From positions 1 through 25,660 of the forward strand of contig JABVXU010000692.1 of assembly GCA_013365365.1 (NCBI GenBank): DNA of 25,660 bases, given 5' to 3'. Shown here in pieces: positions 9,670 to 19,111 of the stretch. The position numbers were made by a program, and so were the translations under genes. Positions within the stretch are counted from its first letter, which is position 1; each line of letters starts with the position of its first letter. This stretch comes from Cruorifilaria tuberocauda (Eukaryota > Nematoda > Chromadorea > Rhabditida > Onchocercidae). A model generated the notes under the pieces. That model did no database searches. It had not been told where the DNA came from and worked only from the letters and a program-made list of their open reading frames with translations.

Positions 9670-10904
9670 ATGTTTCCCACTGGTAATCCACCTTTTACAA
9701 CACCCAGTGCTCAGCAAAATGCTAATAATATGAATTTAGCGGCAGCACTTTATTTACATCCATCGCTGAGCATAACAAATCAGGCATATACTCAATTTTA
9801 TCAACAGGTAATTTAAACTAGAATTTGATGTGATTTTAAACGTTCTATTATTTTCGTATGAATTGTTTGATTTACATGATAGAATGTAAAATCGGTAGTT
9901 TTTTTAATTGATATTGAAGAGGAAAATATTTTTGCGAAATTGATAGATCTGTATCTGAATGACCTTTAATGAGAAGTTATAAAGTATATATTCCTAAGGG
10001 ATATGAAATTATTCTATAAACTAAATTTCAATATTCATCTACAGTACGAGAATCTGCAATTTTCTGAGAATAAAAAAGTTCAGCTACTTTGATATTCTTA
10101 CTAGATTGTCTTTGCTTCTAATTTTAAACTTAGTTGCTTTCGAAAATTTATTTTAGGCTCAAGGTCAAGCACATTTAACTCAGCAACAGCAACAACAGCA
10201 GTTACAGCGTCAGTTTGAGCAACTGGTTGTGGCGCAAGCGGCACAGAACGCTCATGTTCACCTACAAGCAATTCAGGTTGGTTTCAAGCGCTATGTCTAA
10301 TTAACAGATGTCGAGAATCTTGAGCTACCATGTTTAATAGTTTATCATTTCGATAAGTGATTAGCGATTAAAATTTTTATCAGTCCATGAATTTTTTCAT
10401 CTTTTTTAGCAGCAGCAACAACAGCATGCATTTCAAAATCAGCAAGCTCAAGCCCAAAATCAGCAAAAAATGCAAGCGACAGAACAGCAAGCACAATTGC
10501 AGCAAAATCAGACACAAGCTGTTCAAATACAACGGCTGAATGCTTTAAGGCAAAGCAATCAGCATATTTCACATTCCCACTCGATCCGAGGATCTACACC
10601 TAATGTTGTGAAGTCTCGTCAGGTATAAGATAAATACCTCTCAGAAAATATAATCCTGCCATTCTAATTCTTTCGCAAAATTGGAAAAGAAAACAAGATT
10701 ATTTCCTAATTTAATTTTCTATGTAGAACGGGAATTTTATCCTTACTCAAAAATTTATTTTTCATAATGAAAAAATATTTTCAAAACCGACTTAACTGGT
10801 AAAATCCTATTATTTGTAGGAGATCCAGGCTGAAGCAGATGCTCGCCGGCGACGTTCATTAATTGCAGATTTTATGGTTGCGCCCCACTCGGCTACGTTT
10901 TTAG
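9670..10904 (+). other. gei-8: gei-8 exons 1-4: Gln-rich N-terminal region
   Basis: Exons 9670-9807, 10157-10276, 10410-10622 and 10820-10904; the first three are in phase 0. Exon 1 starts MFPTGNPPFTTPSAQQ. Exons 2 and 3 are Gln/Ala-rich (QQQQQQQLQRQFEQL). Exon 4 carries an EADARRRRSLIADF segment, similar to the RRPSLLSEF motif upstream of the GPS2 coil in vertebrate NCoR. Exon 4 leaves one base (G) for the next joint. The Gln-rich stretch is probably a coiled or disordered interaction region. Confidence 0.8.
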
Positions 10905-13900
10905 GTAATATTAAGTTACGATTGATCTGTATTGGTTAAACAATAAGGTCAGATAATAGAAGGTTAACATTTCCAAACTACAATTGTCTTTTCAGAGAAC
11001 ATGCTTTTAAACATAAAATCATTAAATGCAAAGTGCACGGATTCCAGATGAAAGGCGACGTTCGGATTCTATCAGTAGTGGTGTATTCGGTGAAATGAAA
11101 AAATCAGAGACAATGGGCAGTGAATTCAGCGGAATCGCTGACGAAACAACAGAACGCAAGAAAAATTCAATAACCGATCATTTAGAAGCAGTTGAAAAAG
11201 AAAAGAAACTTGTTGATAGCCAAATTACTATTATACAACGAAAAAAGGTATTTATATAGTTTAAATTTGAAAACAGAATTAATCTCCATTGTAAACTGTA
11301 AAATGATTTTTGATTTAGTTAAGCAATTTTCCTATGTATCACATATTTGTCATAGTTAAGAGCAGTCAAACATAATATAAAACGAACTAGCACTGCATAC
11401 TTAATTTTCACTATAATTATTATGTTATATTACGGATTAAGAATTCTTGTTGAGCACAGGAACATTACGAAAGTGAATTGGCCAAGATATCGAGTGATAA
11501 CACGGATAATGACAAAGAAAATGATGAAGCTGCTGAAGACATCGATTCAATGAGTCTGGTCGAGAGAATTTATGCTGAAAATCGAAAAAAAGCACTTCGT
11601 GCTGAATCTCAGATACCTGCTGCGCTGGCACCTGCAGCTGGAACAATTGTAAGTTCATTGATGAGTGTTGCATATTACTCTAATGAAGAGTTTAATTTAT
11701 ATAGAAATTTTTGGTATATCAATTGCTGTTTGATTAAAAATATATAATAAAATGAGATTGTGTCACTGATGTAGTTTCGGATATTTGTAAAATCCTTTTT
11801 GTGCTTATGTAATGTAACACCAGCAATAAAAGGATGGAATCTATGATAGCCAGATAGTGTAAGATTTGCGAAATAATTTTTGTATATAAATTTGTAAGTG
11901 GGAAAGAGTCTTCAAACTGCTTATCATGTTATGTTGCACATTGCTCAGCACATTTTTTTAATTGGAAATCCTTTAATTGAATGATAGATTTTCAGCCACG
12001 ATATCGAAATCCATGGGACAGTAGCTTAGTGCAAGAGACAATTGAGCGATACAAAATGGTGAAGCCTTTTCTAGTGAAAATGCTAACAGAACATCGACAA
12101 AATGATTTGCTGGTACAAAATTATCAAACTGAAAAATACAATGCATTGTATGCAGAATGGTTAAAGAAGGATGAAAGATACTGCAAAAGTCAGAAGAAAA
12201 TGTAAATTTTGCTTTTACATCGTTTTTTTATAAACGTTCATCTGATTTTATATTTGCTGATTATTTCAATGCATTTCAACCATTTTTCTAAACTGTTTTA
12301 TTTTTTGCAGTGCTCGTGATGAGAAGCATCGCGAAATATTTGAAAAAACATTCCCAGAATTGAAAAAAACACGAGAAGAACGAGAACGATGTGGAAGAGT
12401 TGGACTTTCGTCTGTAGAGCAGTTAGAGCAGGTTAAATTAGTTACAAGTTAGATTATTGTAGTAATTTTGTTTTATTTGAGATTGAAATTTATACGATTT
12501 AATAAGATTAACTGATATGTGACGATGACACAGCTCAGTAGTTTAAAATATCCTATTTTTTGGATTTATATTGCATAATTAAATACTGGAGTTATTATAG
12601 ATGCAGAAGTTAGAAACCTTTATTATCATAGTATAATATGATTAAAGCCATAATATGATACTTCAAAGTATACCATCCATTATAACTCCATTATAAGGAG
12701 TATTCGGTGTCGTGAAAGGAAAAAGACGCAGTATGTAATGAAAGTATTGATGAAAAGTGGAATGTATAATAATGAAATACAATGGACAATAAAGTGGAAT
12801 GTAAATTAATAAATAATAAATATTTTATAAAGTATTTATTCTCTATTTCAATATTTTCTTATCGTAATGAACGTGTAAAAATTGTAATGCGATCATCCAC
12901 AGTACCGTAGCATTTGAGAATAATTTTGAAAATATTGTTCAGTTTTATTTGGATAATATCATGTTATTTCAAGTTAATTATAGGATGAAGAGTATAAAAG
13001 ACGACGTGCAGCTGCGGTATTACCACCAGTAATGATGAATTCAAGGATGCGCAACGCACCATTTTATGTAGATTTAAATGGAGTTGTCAAAGATGCGTTG
13101 GAGGAACATAATGCTCACATTGAATATTTTTTGGAAAAATGGACAGATGATGAGAAACAAGTGAAGCAATTATTTTTGTAATTTTTCATCATTGCTATTA
13201 CGTTTTCAAATTCTGCTAAATGATGATAAGACGATACTCATTTTGACTTTTTCGGTTTTTTTGCAGACTTTCAAGGAGCAAATTGTTACCTACGGTAAAA
13301 ATTTTGCGGCAATAGCTGAATTTCTTGATCGAAAAACTGTAAAAGATTGCGTTCTATACTATTACTTGACTAAAAAACGTCAAAACTACAAAGCATTGAT
13401 GGGCAAGAAGCGCAAGAAGCCACCAAGGTGTTACAAACCGCCAATAATGCCACGACTTGAAGAAGTAGCATTAAAGGCACCACAGGATGCAAATGATGTT
13501 ACTAGTAAGTTTTTTTCCTGTATTTTTGTTATTTCGTTGGTTAAAATTTCAGCATTGGAATATATGTTTTTATGAAGTCGGTAGGTTTCTTAGAAACAAA
13601 GTATTCCAGCTCCATATTACTGTTTCTTATGTCTGATGTAGTAACACATGTATGTTGATTTAATTCTGATTTTAATCCCATTCACAAATCTAGGATGCAA
13701 ATTGGTTTTAAATTGAGTTGGCTAACTATTAAGAATAAAATAAAACCTATACTGTTATACTGCACCTGTAGGAATAAAGTTTTGTTATATTGTTATTACA
13801 TGGAAGGATCGTTTGTCCTTATTTCTACATTCTACATTATGCGAAATTGATTTATACTTAAAATCAAAGTTGAAGTTGTATTTGAATTTTTATATACATT

Positions 13901-16900
13901 GGAACTTTGCAGAGAAGCCTCAGTTGTAACTTTTAACTTTTAGTTGTCGGTTCACGAGAACTTGAGTGTTGTATTTGCAAAGCGAAAGTGATTAGTGGTT
14001 CAAATACTGGTCGAATACTTACCCGTTTAACATTAGATGCATCCGGTTATGATGCCAGTTCGGCAAACGAAATTGATATTTGTGTATGTCAGAAGTGTAA
14101 AGCAAAGGGAATTAAACCGAAAACTGTGACGTATGTGTTTAATTTAAATACTTTTTGGTTGATGAAATATCATTTTTACAAATTTGATACTATATGTCGA
14201 ATTTGTTTTTCACGTTTTCTTTTTGAAGTTTGTTGAACTGTATAATTGTAGACGTTGCCAAATTGGTACATGCCACAATCCTCGTCGAAAAGTAAAGCCA
14301 ACACGACCGATGCCAGTGAAATGGAAACTGATAACGGATGAACAGAAACAATTTTTAATGCATCAAATGTTAATACCGGAAGATATTTTAAAATGTTGCC
14401 CTGCGTGTCATAAGAAAATCTCTAAACAATTGGATATGGTAAAATTTTTAAATAATTATTACTGAAATCTTTCTTTAAGATTGCTAGAATCTCGTTACAT
14501 TTCGAATACTTTTTATTTCGAATAATTAATCTAGCTTTTGCCTTGAACTATCTTCAATTACTTCAAGTTAAACCATTCTATTCTTCCAATTTTAGATTGC
14601 TTTTGAATGGTTCGGTTTTTATTTTCAGTGGGAAAGTTTGTAGCTTTATAACGTTTTCACTGCACAACTGCAATTCGTTTCAGCTTATTGCTGGTGAATT
14701 GGAGGAAGAAATGGCTTTATGGAAGAAATCTTCTGCTGTAATTTGGAGTAATGAAGAAGTGGAAACGTTGTGCACTGCAGTTATGTCAGTAGGTGTAAAA
14801 GACTGGGATGCTGTGGCTGAAAAAATGAACAATAAATATAGTGCCAAGGTATGTCAACTATAAAAGTTGCATTAGCTTTGAAAATAATAATAATTTAATA
14901 ATGTGCTTGAAATTGGTTTATGTCTATCATCCTAACTAACTTTTTTCATTTCAGCAATGCCGAGAGCAGTATGAAAAGATTCGTGTTATGGAAAGCGTTA
15001 AAAAAGAAGTAGACAGTGACGATGATGTTAGCGAAGATGAGAGGGAAAATCCACAATTACAGCAAGTTGCTGTTGAGGTTAAGAATGATAATACTGAAAA
15101 TGAACCGGATCCGACGTTCACGCTTTCCATTCCGTAGGTTTTTCCTTTATTGCTTTGTAATCGTTGTTGAATAAGTTGTTCAACTTATGTCGGGAAAAAA
15201 TATAGGAATTAAAAATGATGAAATGATTATAAATTGGTTAAAATCAGTTACTCTAATGATTTTTTTGTTCTTTATAAATCTTTTTGGCATGTAATTCTTC
15301 AATAAATATTTATCACAGTTATAGCGGTGAAGGCAGCACGACATTAAGCGCTGATGAAACAGCCAATCAAGAGGATTGTGTGATTTTATTACCTCCAGCT
15401 CCAAAATCACCATCAACACACTTATATAAGCCGAGATTTCGCGGTACTTCCGGACTGAGTTCCGAAGCTCCGATTTTATCTGTCATTAATCCTCATTTAC
15501 AATTGCCGCAGGTGAAGAAGGAATCAGAAGTCCTATCATCTCCATTAACATGTCGTAAATCTGACGCAAGTGCTTCCTCGTCGTCGGATATTTCAAATAT
15601 GGATGATGTCGCAAAAACGACCTCTTTACCATCGCAATCACCTTTTATTGGAAGTGCACTTCGTGCAACACTTACTTCCTCTACTCCAGATTTGATGCCT
15701 TCACGAACTTCTGCTCAGGTTTATGAAATTTTCAAGTTCGAGCGTGACTATTTATTTATCTCCGATTAGATTATTTAATCCTTATATGTGATACATGGTG
15801 ACGTTTAGGTGCTCCGCGAAGTGTAGAGTATCAGACAAAGGGATTTTATATCGCTGAGGTGGATGAGTTGAATTATTAATATTCCGATCTTGATAAACTA
15901 GAAAAATGTTTTATAGGAGATTAGTTTTGATATTATGTCCTCAATTCTTATCAGCAGCGAGGACTTCTATGAATATAGCAAATGCGATTAATTCTAATTT
16001 CCCAGCTCAGCAGCAACCCTACGAGCTGAATTGTCAGTCTAGTATTCGAATGGATAGAAACTGGATAAAAGCTTCAGAATTTATTTTTTTTTTGTACTAA
16101 TTGAAATACTTTCTAAGGTGGAAATTCAATGTTCAGTTTCAACAGCCAGATCATCAACTTCAGCAGTTACCCAGTCAGTTTCATCTTTGCTTGGAAATAT
16201 CGTCAGAGGTTCGATTACCCAAGGTCCATTACTTTTTCCTCATTTTATTGAGGATGATCTATTTTCAATTCAATTTATTCTTTGTTCGATGAAACTGCTC
16301 GAAATTCTGATTTAACATAAATTGATTTCATTATGTATTTTGTCATCGTTTGACAGATGAAAGATGTAGATTAGGAATGTGATATTAGCCATAAAATTAA
16401 TGAGATTGCTGTTTACTTTACCTTCAAGTTATTGACAATTGACCAAAATTAGTTCGATTGTTTATTTACAGGAACACCTGTGATGAGACCACCATCATCA
16501 CCTACTTCCAATAACGATTTTTTGCTGGAAAAAGTAAAACAAATGCAAATGCTTTCGGCTGGAACAATTCCTACCGGGCCATCTTTGGTAGCGGCGGTAG
16601 CAGCAGTAAATAACATTGCAACAAGTTCCGCGCCACCGGTTCCAACACCAACATTGCCACCCATTGCAAATGCAGCTACTGCACTTCCTTTTCTACAGAA
16701 TCCTCTGGCAGCAGCAGCTGCAGCTGCTGCATTTCCTACTCCCGACCCAAATATGTCATCGTTGGCTGCTTTCTATAATCAGTTGGCTGCAATGGATCCT
16801 GCCGTTCAAGTGAGTATTTTTTTTTCCTCCTGTAGAAATAATCTGCATCTTTCACCTTGAAGAAAATTCGAAAATTTCGATAAACTTGCACTTAATGTTT

Positions 16901-19078
16901 CCATGGTACAAAAGCGTTCAATAATTTTTTGCAGTATGCTATGACAATGAAAATAATGCAACAAGCTGCACAGCAGCATGAATATGAACGTCGATTGGCT
17001 GTACTACGAGGTTTTTTTCAATATTGTTTTTTCTATTGATTACTTTTATTGTTCCCTTTAACTGTTAGCTATAAGTTGGAAGTTTAGTAAGCTGGTTGAT
17101 TCACTAATTAAAAAAATTTATAGTGCTACTGGATTTTTTAGCAAGCAGTGTGGTAGACCAATATCGACAACAGGCTTTAGCTTTGGGTCTTTCTGAGCAA
17201 CAGCAACAACAGATACAGAATAGTCAACAACAACAAATAAATGCGTTAGCAAATGACCAAACAAAACTTCTGGTCGGTTTTGGATTTCTCATAAAAAAAG
17301 AAATGAAAGAAGATTTTTTCAGAATCGTTTCAATTAGTTTTTAGAATCATTGTGCGCAAAGTTTAGATTCTTTGCAGTTATGGCAACAACTGATGCAACA
17401 ATCGGCGGCTAGTATGAAACCGTTGCAGCAACAGCAGCAGCAAACAATATCCCAAACAGTTGACTTGCAACGTACTGCATCGACAAATACATTGTTGGCT
17501 GCATCTGCAGGTGTACGTCCACCGGTTGCAACACATTTAAGCGTTCATCCAAATGTTGAGCAACAACAACAACAAGCGAAACAACTTATTGCACCAGCAG
17601 CAGCAGCATCAGTAGCTACACCTACAAATATATCAAGCAAAGGGGCAACAGCAAGCATAGAGCCACAGCGTACAAACGTACAACCACTTTCGTCAACAGC
17701 TTCCCAGCTCTACAACGATTTTCGTAATGCTGAACAAATGCGTAAAGAACTGGATGAAAATGCGCGACAAGTAGAGGCACAACAAAAACTTGTAAGATAT
17801 ATTTTTAATTACGTATTCGAACGTTGCAATGGTATTTTAGGCGTATACGGAAAATTATTTATTCAATGTTAATTACAGAACGAAGACATAGTGAATATTT
17901 ATATGAATCATATGAGACATTGAACCACCGAAGAGTTATAACCCAAAAAATTTTCCTTGAATTCATTTATTACCTAAAATATCTATAACTTCTCATTTAT
18001 TGCTAGAGTAATAAATTCATGTTAAAACAGTTAAGGAAATATACCAAAATATCATTTTGTCTTTTTCAGCAAGAAGAAATTCATTATATAGAGCAACAGC
18101 GAAGACGTGTCATAGAAGTAAGCTTTGATAATTTATTTATAAGATAATTTATGTTATGTATGGGCAAAGTGAATTTGATAGTTGCTTTTTTCTTAAATAT
18201 AAAAAGAATAACGAAACAAATGATCGTATTTGTGACCCTCTATTTATTTATTGCTTGAACATGGTAAGATTATTAGAAGGTGATGAACCTCTTGTTCCGT
18301 CAATTCTTTTGTTTACTTTTGTCAAAAATATGTTTCGACAAATATTTTTTCCGAATGGATTTTCGAAACATTTCAGGAAGAGGCCCGTATCAGTGATGAA
18401 TTAAGTCGAGTAACGCAGGTTGATTATCCACGTGCTTTACGATCGCAAGATGGTGAAGCCGTACGTGTTCATCTACAAACCATGGAACGGCTTAAAGAAC
18501 GACGTACAGCAATGCAGCATTATTTGAGAGCTTATGACGAGGGGTTGAAGGCATTGAGTGGTTAATTTTGTCATATTTATTGTTCTTAGGCTTATTTAAG
18601 AAGTCCATGTTGGATGTTCACAATTACTATTATTGCTGAGCATTATATATTAAACCTCTTATTGTTTTGCAAGTTTTTAGTTTTTAAAAGTTTAATAGCT
18701 TTGATAATGAATTTTCTGTATTAAATAATATTTTGCCATATCGATTTTTCAGGAAGAAATACGTTAACCCCTGCTAGCTCTTCTGGAGTAATAGTGAGAG
18801 GTATAGGCGATGAGCGTAATACTTCCACTTCGGGTCCTGTTAGTAAAGGTGCCATGAAAGAGTTTCCTCCATCGGTAACTAGAATTGGAGTTACTCCACC
18901 TTCAACACAGGCTGTATCTGGTCAGAGTCTGATTGGCATAAAACGGACATTAAATGATTCTTCTCTTGCAACAGCAGTTGAAGGACGAGTAAGTACTAAT
19001 TTATTCAATGCATTATATTTTTGATTTAAATGTCTATTTAGAACTAATTTAAGAGTAGTTAGTTTTTGATGAATTTTC

Positions 19079-19111
<33 letters not shown>

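Noticed and set aside
12560..12800. AT-rich intron stretch with short palindromes (ACTCC...GGAGT and TATAATATGAT repeats)
   Set aside because: Arms of only five to nine bases in AT-rich DNA are expected by chance.
18156..18404. 82-codon plus-strand frame
   Set aside because: Mostly intron between gei-8 exons 22 and 23; the coding frame of exon 23 differs from it.
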